From: Drosophila persimilis
Lineage: Eukaryota; Arthropoda; Insecta; Diptera; Drosophilidae
Direction: 5' to 3'
DNA length: 64,000 bases
Assembly (NCBI RefSeq): GCF_003286085.1
Contig: NW_020825340.1
Span: forward strand, 806,001-870,000
In this document: in pieces, positions 26,202 to 37,499 of the stretch
Numbering within the stretch: position 1 is the stretch's first letter
Layout: every line of letters begins with the position of its first letter
Notes under the pieces: model-generated
Told to the model about the DNA's origin: nothing
The model's database searches: none
What the model saw: only the letters and a program-made list of their open reading frames with translations
Made by a program: the position numbers and the translations under genes

Positions 26202-27489
26202 ATGTGCAAATCATTCGAATATTTGTTTTTTCTGCACGCTATATCTCAGCCATACGGCAGCCGATCGGAGCGTGGCATGGCTCTGCGTGATCGGGAGAGT
26301 CCTGCCGACCGATTGGCACCAGAAAAAAGGACATCCTTTTCATCACGATTTTCGCAAAAAATCATGATGGTTACATCATTAAATTTGCAAAAAATCGGCC
26401 TCATATTAGAAGTCGAGATTTTGGTGCCGAACGACAGTCTGGATCCCCACGATCCTGGGAAAGTGGGTCCTGCTCCGATCTGGCGCCATATATCTGAGAT
26501 ATAGCCTTCCGCCGAATGGTTGGATGTGCAAATCATTCGAATATTTGTTTTTTCTGCACGCTATATCTCAGCCATACGTCAGCCGATCGGAGCGTGGCAT
26601 GGCTCTGCGTGATCGGGAGAGTCCTGCCGACCGATTGGCACCAGAAAAAAGGACATCCTTTTCATCACGATTTTCGCAAAAAATCATGATGGTTACATCA
26701 TTAAATTTTCAGAAAATCGGCCTCATTTTCGTAGTCGAGATTTTGGTGCCGAACGACAGTCTGGATCCCCACGATCCTGGGAAAGTGGGTCCTGCTCCGA
26801 TCTGGCGCCATATATCTGAGATATAGCCTTCCGCCGAATGGTTGGATGTGCAAATCATTCGAATATTTGTTTTTTCTGCACGCTATATCTCAGCCATACG
26901 GCAGCCGATCGGAGCGTGGCATGGCTCTGCGTGATCGGGAGAGTCCTGCCAACCGTCTGCCATCGGAAAAAAGGACATCCTTTTCATCACGATTTTCGCA
27001 AAAAATCATGATGGTTACATCATTAAATTTGCAAAAAATCGGCCTCATATTAGAAGTCGAGATTTTGGTGCCGAACGACGGTCTGGATCCCCACGATCCT
27101 GGGAAAGTGGGTCCTGCTCCGATCTGGCGCCATATATCTGAGATATAGCCTTCCGCCGAATGGTTGGATGTGCAAATCATTCGAATATTTGTTTTTTCTG
27201 CACGCTATATCTCAGCCATACGGCAGCCGATCGGAGCGTGGCATTGCTCTGCGTGATCGGGTGAGTCCTGCCAACCGTCTGCCATCGGAAAAAAGGACAT
27301 CCTTTTCATCACGATTTTCGCAAAAAATCATGATGGTTACATCATTAAATTTGCAAAAAATCGGCCTCATATTAGAAGTCGAGATTTTGGTGCCGAACGA
27401 CAGTCTGGATCCCCACGATCCTGGGAAAGTGGGTCCTGCTCCGATCTGGCGCCATATATCTGAGATATAGCCTTCCGCCGAATGGTTGG
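26202..27489 (+). repeat. four-monomer higher-order cassette, copy 1
   Basis: Four consecutive monomers with rare markers in order: a gaccgattgg unit; a catacgtcag unit with ttcagaaaatc; a gacggtctgg unit; and a gcattgctctg/gggtgag unit. The same ordered cassette recurs at 28456 and 31420. Confidence 0.82.
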
Positions 27490-28226
27490 ATGTGCAAATC
27501 ATTCGAATATTTGTTTTTTCTGCACGCTATATCTCAGCCATACGGCAGCCGATCGGAGCGTGGCATGGCTCTGCGTGATCGGGAGAGTCCTGCCAACCGT
27601 CTGCCATCGGAAAAAAGGACATCCTTTTCATCACGATTTTCGCAAAAAATCATGATGGTTACATCATTAAATTTGCAAAAAATCGGCCTCATATTAGAAG
27701 TCGAGATTTTGGTGCCGAACGACGGTCTGGATCCCCACGATCCTGGGAAAGTGGGTCCTGCTCCGATCTGGCGCCATATATCTGAGATATAGCCTTCCGC
27801 CGAATGGTTGGATGTGCAAATCATTCGAATATTTGTTTTTTCTGCACGCTATATCTCAGCCATACGTCAGCCGATCGGAGCGTGGCATGGCTCTGCGTGA
27901 TCGGGAGAGTCCTGCCGACCGATTGGCACCAGAAAAAAGGACATCCTTTTCATCACGATTTTCGCAAAAAATCATGATGGTTACATCATTAAATTTTCAG
28001 AAAATCGGCCTCATTTTCGTAGTCGAGATTTTGGTGCCGAACGACAGTCTGGATCCCCACGATCCTGGGAAAGTGGGTCCTGCTCCGATCTGGCGCCATA
28101 TATCTGAGATATAGCCTTCCGCCGAATGGTTGGATGTGCAAATCATTCGAATATTTGTTTTTTCTGCACGCTATATCTCAGCCATACGGCAGCCGATCGG
28201 AGCGTGGCATGGCTCTGCGTGATCGG

Positions 28227-30756
28227 GAGAGTCCTGCCAACCGTCTGCCATCGGAAAAAAGGACATCCTTTTCATCACGATTTTCGCAAAAAATCATGAT
28301 GGTTACATCATTAAATTTGCAAAAAATCGGCCTCATATTAGAAGTCGAGATTTTGGTGCCGAACGACAGTCTGGATCCCCACGATCCTGGGAAAGTGGGT
28401 CCTGCTCCGATCTGGCGCCATATATCTGAGATATAGCCTTCCGCCGAATGGTTGGATGTGCAAATCATTCGAATATTTGTTTTTTCTGCACGCTATATCT
28501 CAGCCATACGGCAGCCGATCGGAGCGTGGCATGGCTCTGCGTGATCGGGAGAGTCCTGCCGACCGATTGGCACCAGAAAAAAGGACATCCTTTTCATCAC
28601 GATTTTCGCAAAAAATCATGATGGTTACATCATTAAATTTGCAAAAAATCGGCCTCATATTAGAAGTCGAGATTTTGGTGCCGAACGACAGTCTGGATCC
28701 CCACGATCCTGGGAAAGTGGGTCCTGCTCCGATCTGGCGCCATATATCTGAGATATAGCCTTCCGCCGAATGGTTGGATGTGCAAATCATTCGAATATTT
28801 GTTTTTTCTGCACGCTATATCTCAGCCATACGTCAGCCGATCGGAGCGTGGCATGGCTCTGCGTGATCGGGAGAGTCCTGCCGACCGATTGGCACCAGAA
28901 AAAAGGACATCCTTTTCATCACGATTTTCGCAAAAAATCATGATGGTTACATCATTAAATTTTCAGAAAATCGGCCTCATTTTCGTAGTCGAGATTTTGG
29001 TGCCGAACGACAGTCTGGATCCCCACGATCCTGGGAAAGTGGGTCCTGCTCCGATCTGGCGCCATATATCTGAGATATAGCCTTCCGCCGAATGGTTGGA
29101 TGTGCAAATCATTCGAATATTTGTTTTTTCTGCACGCTATATCTCAGCCATACGGCAGCCGATCGGAGCGTGGCATGGCTCTGCGTGATCGGGAGAGTCC
29201 TGCCAACCGTCTGCCATCGGAAAAAAGGACATCCTTTTCATCACGATTTTCGCAAAAAATCATGATGGTTACATCATTAAATTTGCAAAAAATCGGCCTC
29301 ATATTAGAAGTCGAGATTTTGGTGCCGAACGACGGTCTGGATCCCCACGATCCTGGGAAAGTGGGTCCTGCTCCGATCTGGCGCCATATATCTGAGATAT
29401 AGCCTTCCGCCGAATGGTTGGATGTGCAAATCATTCGAATATTTGTTTTTTCTGCACGCTATATCTCAGCCATACGGCAGCCGATCGGAGCGTGGCATTG
29501 CTCTGCGTGATCGGGTGAGTCCTGCCAACCGTCTGCCATCGGAAAAAAGGACATCCTTTTCATCACGATTTTCGCAAAAAATCATGATGGTTACATCATT
29601 AAATTTGCAAAAAATCGGCCTCATATTAGAAGTCGAGATTTTGGTGCCGAACGACAGTCTGGATCCCCACGATCCTGGGAAAGTGGGTCCTGCTCCGATC
29701 TGGCGCCATATATCTGAGATATAGCCTTCCGCCGAATGGTTGAATGTGCAAATCATTCGAATATTTGTTTTTTCTGCACGCTATATCTCAGCCATACGGC
29801 AGCCGATCGGAGCGTGGCATGGCTCTGCGTGATCGGGAGAGTCCTGCCAACCGTCTGCCATCGGAAAAAAGGACATCCTTTTCATCACGATTTTCGCAAA
29901 AAATCATGATGGTTACATCATTAAATTTGCAAAAAATCGGCCTCATATTCGTAGTCGAGATTTTGGTGCCGAACGACAGTCGAACGATCCTGGGAAAGTG
30001 GGTCCTGCTCCGATCTGGCGCCATATATCTGAGATATAGCCTTCCGCCGAATGGTTGGATGTGCAAATCATTCGAATATTTGTTTTTTCTGCACGCTATA
30101 TCTCAGCCATACGGCAGCCGATCGGAGCGTGGCATGGCTCTGCGTGATCGGGAGAGTCCTGCCGACCGATTGGCACCAGAAAAAAGGACATCCTTTTCAT
30201 CACGATTTTCGCAAAAAATCATGATGGTTACATCATTAAATTTGCAAAAAATCGGCCTCATATTAGAAGTCGAGATTTTGGTGCCGAACGACAGTCTGGA
30301 TCCCCACGATCCTGGGAAAGTGGGTCCTGCTCCGATCTGGCGCCATATATCTGAGATATAGCCTTCCGCCGAATGGTTGGATGTGCAAATCATTCGAATA
30401 TTTGTTTTTTCTGCACGCTATATCTCAGCCATACGGCAGCCGATCGGAGCGTGGCATGGCTCTGCGTGATCACGACAGTCCTGCCGACCGATTGGCACCA
30501 GAAAAAAGGACATCCTTTTCATCACGATTTTCGCAAAAAATCATGATGGTTACATCATTAAATTTGCAAAAAATCGGCCTCATATTAGAAGTCGAGATTT
30601 TGGTGCCGAACGACAGTCTGGATCCCCACGATCCTGGGAAAGTGGGTCCTGCTCCGATCTGGCGCCATATATCTGAGATATAGCCTTCCGCCGAATGGTT
30701 GGATGTGCAAATCATTCGAATATTTGTTTTTTCTGCACGCTATATCTCAGCCATAC
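28227..30756 (+). repeat. about 2.5-kb segmental duplication within the array, copy A
   Basis: This block corresponds to 31191-33720 at a constant offset of 2964 bp. Shared rare markers are catacgtcag, gacggtctgg, gcattgctctg, ggttgaatgtg (29743 and 32707) and a 7-base net deletion giving cagtcgaacgatcc (29981 and 32945). I found no difference at the variant sites I compared. The edges are placed where the first differing variant occurs and are approximate. Confidence 0.85.
29981..29985 (+). repeat. shortened (315-bp) monomer: 7-base net deletion site
   Basis: Here tggatccccac is replaced by gaac between cagtc and gatcctggg. The monomer is 315 bp. The same change occurs once more, at 32945, inside the 2964-bp-offset duplication, so it arose once. 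Confidence 0.85.
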
Positions 30757-31072
30757 GGCAGCCGATCGGAGCGTGGCATGGCTCTGCGTGATCACGACAG
30801 TCCTGCCGACCGATTGGCACCAGAAAAAAGGACATCCTTTTCATCACGATTTTCGCAAAAAATCATGATGGTTACATCATTAAATTTGCAAAAAATCGGC
30901 CTCATATTAGAAGTCGAGATTTTGGTGCCGAACGACAGTCTGGATCCCCACGATCCTGGGAAAGTGGGTCCTGCTCCGATCTGGCGCCATATATCTGAGA
31001 TATAGCCTTCCGCCGAATGGTTGGATGTGCAAATCATTCGAATATTTGTTTTTTCTGCACGCTATATCTCAG

Positions 31073-31218
31073 CCATACGGCAGCCGATCGGAGCGTGGCA
31101 TGGCTCTGCGTGATCACGAGAGTCCTGCCGACCGATTGGCACCAGCCATACGGCAGCCGATCGGAGCGTGGCATGGCTCTGCGTGATCGGGTGAGTCCTG
31201 CCAACCGTCTGCCATCGG
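31073..31218 (+). repeat. mosaic 73-bp duplication in an expanded monomer (9 of 9)
   Basis: The first copy (31073-31145) is of the gaccgattggcaccag type, while the second (31146-31218) carries gatcgggtgag and aaccgtctgccatcgg. The two halves come from different monomer classes, which shows crossover or conversion with a breakpoint inside the duplicated segment. Confidence 0.88.
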
Positions 31219-33720
31219 AAAAAAGGACATCCTTTTCATCACGATTTTCGCAAAAAATCATGATGGTTACATCATTAAATTTGCAAAAAATCGGCCTCAT
31301 ATTAGAAGTCGAGATTTTGGTGCCGAACGACAGTCTGGATCCCCACGATCCTGGGAAAGTGGGTCCTGCTCCGATCTGGCGCCATATATCTGAGATATAG
31401 CCTTCCGCCGAATGGTTGGATGTGCAAATCATTCGAATATTTGTTTTTTCTGCACGCTATATCTCAGCCATACGGCAGCCGATCGGAGCGTGGCATGGCT
31501 CTGCGTGATCGGGAGAGTCCTGCCGACCGATTGGCACCAGAAAAAAGGACATCCTTTTCATCACGATTTTCGCAAAAAATCATGATGGTTACATCATTAA
31601 ATTTGCAAAAAATCGGCCTCATATTAGAAGTCGAGATTTTGGTGCCGAACGACAGTCTGGATCCCCACGATCCTGGGAAAGTGGGTCCTGCTCCGATCTG
31701 GCGCCATATATCTGAGATATAGCCTTCCGCCGAATGGTTGGATGTGCAAATCATTCGAATATTTGTTTTTTCTGCACGCTATATCTCAGCCATACGTCAG
31801 CCGATCGGAGCGTGGCATGGCTCTGCGTGATCGGGAGAGTCCTGCCGACCGATTGGCACCAGAAAAAAGGACATCCTTTTCATCACGATTTTCGCAAAAA
31901 ATCATGATGGTTACATCATTAAATTTTCAGAAAATCGGCCTCATTTTCGTAGTCGAGATTTTGGTGCCGAACGACAGTCTGGATCCCCACGATCCTGGGA
32001 AAGTGGGTCCTGCTCCGATCTGGCGCCATATATCTGAGATATAGCCTTCCGCCGAATGGTTGGATGTGCAAATCATTCGAATATTTGTTTTTTCTGCACG
32101 CTATATCTCAGCCATACGGCAGCCGATCGGAGCGTGGCATGGCTCTGCGTGATCGGGAGAGTCCTGCCAACCGTCTGCCATCGGAAAAAAGGACATCCTT
32201 TTCATCACGATTTTCGCAAAAAATCATGATGGTTACATCATTAAATTTGCAAAAAATCGGCCTCATATTAGAAGTCGAGATTTTGGTGCCGAACGACGGT
32301 CTGGATCCCCACGATCCTGGGAAAGTGGGTCCTGCTCCGATCTGGCGCCATATATCTGAGATATAGCCTTCCGCCGAATGGTTGGATGTGCAAATCATTC
32401 GAATATTTGTTTTTTCTGCACGCTATATCTCAGCCATACGGCAGCCGATCGGAGCGTGGCATTGCTCTGCGTGATCGGGTGAGTCCTGCCAACCGTCTGC
32501 CATCGGAAAAAAGGACATCCTTTTCATCACGATTTTCGCAAAAAATCATGATGGTTACATCATTAAATTTGCAAAAAATCGGCCTCATATTAGAAGTCGA
32601 GATTTTGGTGCCGAACGACAGTCTGGATCCCCACGATCCTGGGAAAGTGGGTCCTGCTCCGATCTGGCGCCATATATCTGAGATATAGCCTTCCGCCGAA
32701 TGGTTGAATGTGCAAATCATTCGAATATTTGTTTTTTCTGCACGCTATATCTCAGCCATACGGCAGCCGATCGGAGCGTGGCATGGCTCTGCGTGATCGG
32801 GAGAGTCCTGCCAACCGTCTGCCATCGGAAAAAAGGACATCCTTTTCATCACGATTTTCGCAAAAAATCATGATGGTTACATCATTAAATTTGCAAAAAA
32901 TCGGCCTCATATTCGTAGTCGAGATTTTGGTGCCGAACGACAGTCGAACGATCCTGGGAAAGTGGGTCCTGCTCCGATCTGGCGCCATATATCTGAGATA
33001 TAGCCTTCCGCCGAATGGTTGGATGTGCAAATCATTCGAATATTTGTTTTTTCTGCACGCTATATCTCAGCCATACGGCAGCCGATCGGAGCGTGGCATG
33101 GCTCTGCGTGATCGGGAGAGTCCTGCCGACCGATTGGCACCAGAAAAAAGGACATCCTTTTCATCACGATTTTCGCAAAAAATCATGATGGTTACATCAT
33201 TAAATTTGCAAAAAATCGGCCTCATATTAGAAGTCGAGATTTTGGTGCCGAACGACAGTCTGGATCCCCACGATCCTGGGAAAGTGGGTCCTGCTCCGAT
33301 CTGGCGCCATATATCTGAGATATAGCCTTCCGCCGAATGGTTGGATGTGCAAATCATTCGAATATTTGTTTTTTCTGCACGCTATATCTCAGCCATACGG
33401 CAGCCGATCGGAGCGTGGCATGGCTCTGCGTGATCACGACAGTCCTGCCGACCGATTGGCACCAGAAAAAAGGACATCCTTTTCATCACGATTTTCGCAA
33501 AAAATCATGATGGTTACATCATTAAATTTGCAAAAAATCGGCCTCATATTAGAAGTCGAGATTTTGGTGCCGAACGACAGTCTGGATCCCCACGATCCTG
33601 GGAAAGTGGGTCCTGCTCCGATCTGGCGCCATATATCTGAGATATAGCCTTCCGCCGAATGGTTGGATGTGCAAATCATTCGAATATTTGTTTTTTCTGC
33701 ACGCTATATCTCAGCCATAC
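31191..33720 (+). repeat. about 2.5-kb segmental duplication within the array, copy B
   Basis: Second copy of the block described at 28227-30756. It begins inside the mosaic expanded monomer and ends where catacgtcag replaces catacggcag. The block starts with the third occurrence of the four-monomer cassette. Confidence 0.85.
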
Positions 33721-35920
33721 GTCAGCCGATCGGAGCGTGGCATGGCTCTGCGTGATCGGGAGAGTCCTGCCAACCGTCTGCCATCGGAAAAAAGGACATC
33801 CTTTTCATCACGATTTTCGCAAAAAATCATGATGGTTACATCATTAAATTTGCAAAAAATCGGCCTCATATTCGTAGTCGAGATTTTGGTGCCGAACGAC
33901 AGTCTGGATCCCCACGATCCTGGGAAAGTGGGTCCTGCTCCGATCTGGCGCCATATATCTGAGATATAGCCTTCCGCCGAATGGTTGGATGTGCAAATCA
34001 TTCGAATATTTGTTTTTTCTGCACGCTATATCTCAGCCATACGGCAGCCGATCGGAGCGTGGCATGGCTCTGCGTGATCGGGAGAGTCCTGCCAACCGTC
34101 TGCCATCGGAAAAAAGGACATCCTTTTCATCACGATTTTCGCAAAAAATCATGATGGTTACATCATTAAATTTTCAGAAAATCGGCCTCATTTTCGTAGT
34201 CGAGATTTTGGTGCCGAACGACAGTCTGGATCCCCACGATCCTGGGAAAGTGGGTCCTGCTCCGATCTGGCGCCATATATCTGAGATATAGCCTTCCGCC
34301 GAATGGTTGGATGTGCAAATCATTCGAATATTTGTTTTTTCTGCACGCTATATCTCAGCCATACGGCAGCCGATCGGAGCGTGGCATGGCTCTGCGTGAT
34401 CGGGTGAGTCCTGCCAACCGTCTGCCATCGGAAAAAAGGACATCCTTTTCATCACGATTTTCGCAAAAAATCATGATGGTTACATCATTAAATTTGCAAA
34501 AAATCGGCCTCATATTAGAAGTCGAGATTTTGGTGCCGAACGACAGTCTGGATCCCCACGATCCTGGGAAAGTGGGTCCTGCTCCGATCTGGCGCCATAT
34601 ATCTGAGATATAGCCTTCCGCCGAATGGTTGGATGTGCAAATCATTCGAATATTTGTTTTTTCTGCACGCTATATCTCAGCCATACGGCAGCCGATCGGA
34701 GCGTGGCATGGCTCTGCGTGATCACGAGAGTCCTGCCGACCGATTGGCACCAGAAAAAAGGACATCCTTTTCATCACGATTTTCGCAAAAAATCATGATG
34801 GTTACATCATTAAATTTTCAGAAAATCGGCCTCATTTTCGTAGTCGAGATTTTGGTGCCGAACGACAGTCTGGATCCCCACGATCCTGGGAAAGTGGGTC
34901 CTGCTCCGATCTGGCGCCATATATCTGAGATATAGCCTTCCGCCGAATGGTTGGATGTGCAAATCATTCGAATATTTGTTTTTTCTGCACGCTATATCTC
35001 AGCCATACGGCAGCCGATCGGAGCGTGGCATGGCTCTGCGTGATCACGAGAGTCCTGCCGACCGATTGGCACCAGAAAAAAGGACATCCTTTTCATCACG
35101 ATTTTCGCAAAAAATCATGATGGTTACATCATTAAATTTTCAGAAAATCGGCCTCATTTTCGTAGTCGAGATTTTGGTGCCGAACGACAGTCTGGATCCC
35201 CACGATCCTGGGAAAGTGGGTCCTGCTCCGATCTGGCGCCATATATCTGAGATATAGCCTTCCGCCGAATGGTTGGATGTGCAAATCATTCGAATATTTG
35301 TTTTTTCTGCACGCTATATCTCAGCCATACGGCAGCCGATCGGAGCGTGGCATGGCTCTGCGTGATCACGACAGTCCTGCCAACCGTCTGCCATCGGAAA
35401 AAAGGACATCCTTTTCATCACGATTTTCGCAAAAAATCATGATGGTTACATCATTAAATTTGCAAAAAATCGGCCTCATATTAGAAGTCGAGATTTTGGT
35501 GCCGAACGACGGTCTGGATCCCCACGATCCTGGGAAAGTGGGTCCTGCTCCGATCTGGCGCCATATATCTGAGATATAGCCTTCCGCCGAATGGTTGGAT
35601 GTGCAAATCATTCGAATATTTGTTTTTTCTGCACGCTATATCTCAGCCATACGGCAGCCGATCGGAGCGTGGCATGGCTCTGCGTGATCACGAGAGTCCT
35701 GCCGACCGATTGGCACCAGAAAAAAGGACATCCTTTTCATCACGATTTTCGCAAAAAATCATGATGGTTACATCATTAAATTTGCAAAAAATCGGCCTCA
35801 TATTAGAAGTCGAGATTTTGGTGCCGAACGACAGTCTGGATCCCCACGATCCTGGGAAAGTGGGTCCTGCTCCGATCTGGCGCCATATATCTGAGATATA
35901 GCCTTCCGTCGAATGGTTGG

Positions 35921-36061
35921 ATGTGCAAATCATTCGAATATTTGTTTTTTCTGCACGCTATATCTCAGCCACACGGCAGCCGATCGGAGCGTGGCATGGC
36001 TCTGCGTGATCAGGAGAGTCCTGCCGACCGAACCAGAAAAAAGGACATCCTTTTCATCACG
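35921..36061 (+). repeat. broken right-edge satellite monomer
   Basis: The final copy stops after catcacga, about 140 bases past the phase motif, and is replaced at about 36062 by AT-rich minisatellite. It is more diverged than internal copies: ccacacggc, gatcagg (a blend of the two normal variants) and gaccgaaccag, with a 5-base loss. The copy before it has ccgtcgaatgg (about 35907). Confidence 0.88.
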
Positions 36062-36340
36062 AATTATTATAATAATAGTTATTCAATAAAAATCTAGAAT
36101 AACAATTATAATAATAGTTATTCAATAAAAATCAAGAATAACAATTATTATAATAGTTATTCAATAAAAATCAAGAATAACAATTATAATAATAGTTATT
36201 CAATAAAAATCAAGAATAACAATTATAATAATAATTATTCAATAAAAATCAAGAATAACAATTATAATAATAATTATTTAATACAAATCAAGAATAACAA
36301 TTATAATAATAATTATTCAATAAAAATCAAGAATATTAAT
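36062..36340 (+). repeat. AT-rich minisatellite, period 39 bp, about 7 copies
   Basis: Units containing attcaataaaaatcaagaat and aacaattataataat repeat at 36062 (42 bp), 36104, 36143, 36182, 36221, 36260 and 36299, with few substitutions. It lies exactly between the broken satellite edge and the truncated retrotransposon. Each unit carries an AATAAA. It could have grown from the tail of a retroposed sequence or by slippage at an insertion junction. Confidence 0.93.
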
Positions 36341-36362
36341 TATACAATAAAAATTATCGAAG

Positions 36363-37134
36363 CGCCCAATATGTGCAGGCGTCCCACAAGGCAGCGTTCT
36401 TGGACCAACGTTATATACCCTATATACAGCCGATATGCCTTCCTCAAGGGTAATAACTGGGTTGGACGAGTACGATGTGTTGATAGCAACCTACGCGGAT
36501 GACACTGCAGTGCTGACCAGAAGTCCAAGCATAAATCTAGTTACGGAAGCTCTGCAACAATATGTGAACAGCTTTGAGGTCTGGGCTCAGAAATGGAACA
36601 TAGGCAATGTTACTTTTGCTGCAAGGACACTTTCTTCCGGAGGCATTAATATGCTGGGCTCCACACTTACGCACAAGAGCTCGTACAAATACCTAGGTGT
36701 TGTACTCGACAGGACACTGAATTTCAAAACCCATACTACCATGGTTCGACAGTCGGTGATGGCGAAAGCGGGAAAGATGGCTGTCACTGTACAGCAAAGT
36801 CACGATATACAAGTCCATCCTCAGCCCCATATGGAAATACGCACTTCAAGTTTACGGTATCGCGGCAAAAACCAACTTAAATAAAATTAGAGTTGCTCAG
36901 TCAAAAATTCTACGGCGAATATGCAATGCTCCATGGTACATACGAAACAGCGACATCGAGAGGGACCTAAAGGTTCCTAAAGTGGGCGATGTTATACAAC
37001 TACATGCAGCGAGGTACTTGCAACGACTTTGTGGTCACCCTAATGTACTAGCCAGACGTCTAATTAACCCACCAAGGAAAAGAAGACTCAAAAGGTGTCA
37101 TCCACTGGATCTCCCAACTAGATCCCTCCTATAA
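36363..37134 (+). pseudogene. jockey-clade non-LTR retrotransposon reverse transcriptase, 5'-truncated, broken
   Basis: In one frame 36363-36434 reads RPICAGVPQGSVLGP, a reverse-transcriptase signature, continuing into the catalytic YADDTAVL at 36492-36515 and YLGVVLD at about 36690-36710. The second aspartate pair of the polymerase core is therefore present. Between KWNI and GNVTFA about ten residues usual in this family are missing. Near 36785 the frame shifts, and the C-terminal part continues in another frame (YKSILSPIWKYALQVYG, then APWYIRN and LHAARYLQRL) to TAA at 37132-37134. The part upstream of the AGVPQGS block, including the endonuclease and ORF1, is absent. This is typical 5' truncation plus decay, and it cannot encode an active enzyme. 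Jockey clade is my assignment from motif spacing; the exact family is unknown. Confidence 0.88.
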
Positions 37135-37310
37135 CATTTCATTAACTTTTTGTAAATATTGTAAATAATGTATGTACCTTTTCCATATATGTTACATTAA
37201 TTTTATGTATGTATCTCCTGTGATCAATTGTTTTTCTCCTTAAATGTAAAACTAGATTAAGTTTCCACGAAAGGTAGCAGTAAACTTTTTTACAATAAAA
37301 TAAAAATTTT
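37135..37310 (+). mobile_element. 3' UTR and end of the jockey-like element
   Basis: AT-rich sequence following the pol stop, ending in an A-rich stretch with overlapping AATAAA-type signals (about 37292-37325). This fits the 3' UTR and tail of the same insertion. The exact end is uncertain because the downstream DNA is also AT-rich, and I could not identify a target-site duplication. Confidence 0.6.
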
Positions 37311-37433
37311 CCATATGAAAAATAAAAAGAGTAAATGTATATATTATATGGAAATAATTTGCTTACACACTTGAATACGCTAATGGATAAGTATTCCGAA
37401 GTGAATATAAAATTGACAGATGGGCAAAAGATC

Positions 37434-37487
37434 TACTTTCCCAGGATCGTGAGAATCCAGACTATCGATCGGCATCAACATCTCTGA
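37434..37487 (-). repeat. orphan satellite fragment in inverted orientation
   Basis: The stretch actttcccaggatcgtg, then atccagact and tcggca to atctc, matches the reverse complement of the satellite segment gagattttggtgccgaacgacagtctggatccccacgatcc... at roughly 44 of 51 positions by eye. Weaker similarity may extend to about 37413 and 37500. It lies about 1.4 kb beyond the array edge, past the minisatellite and retrotransposon, and points the other way. Confidence 0.8.
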
Positions 37488-37499
37488 TTCCAACATTTA

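Larger units (their letters stand above)
1128..36061 (+). repeat. 322-bp satellite DNA array, about 107 tandem monomers
   Basis: A head-to-tail array with a basic period of 322 bp: the same motif (atgtgcaaatcattcg) recurs at 1470, 1792, 2114 and so on to 35921, with 106 recurrences plus one leading copy. All copies share one orientation. Monomers differ at a small set of linked sites: cggga/cacga in the gatc block; aaccgtctgccatcgg, aaccgactgctatcgg or gaccgattggcaccag; attagaag/tttcgtag; and ttgcaaaaaatc/ttcagaaaatc. Non-standard lengths are few: nine 394/395-bp units, two 315-bp units and several single-base indels. Each copy has open frames on both strands, but 322 is not a multiple of three and every copy has a stop, so no long protein exists. 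I do not recognise the family. Both edges lie within the window. Confidence 0.97.

Noticed and set aside
1470..36060. Repeated open frames of 81-132 codons on both strands, one or two per satellite monomer, up to 205-233 codons in mutated copies
   Set aside because: They follow directly from a homogeneous 322-bp repeat. The frame changes between monomers because 322 is not a multiple of three, each copy has a stop, and the longer ones arise only where a 56-bp duplication or a 7-base deletion removes the stop. No protein family resembles them to me.
1128..36061. CRISPR-like array
   Set aside because: Repeat units are contiguous 322-bp monomers without unique spacers, in a fly genome.
1128..36061. 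Relationship to the D. melanogaster 1.688 (359-bp) satellite
   Set aside because: A similar period class and AT-rich words suggested it, but I could not recall a convincing match and have no alignment, so I do not assign it.
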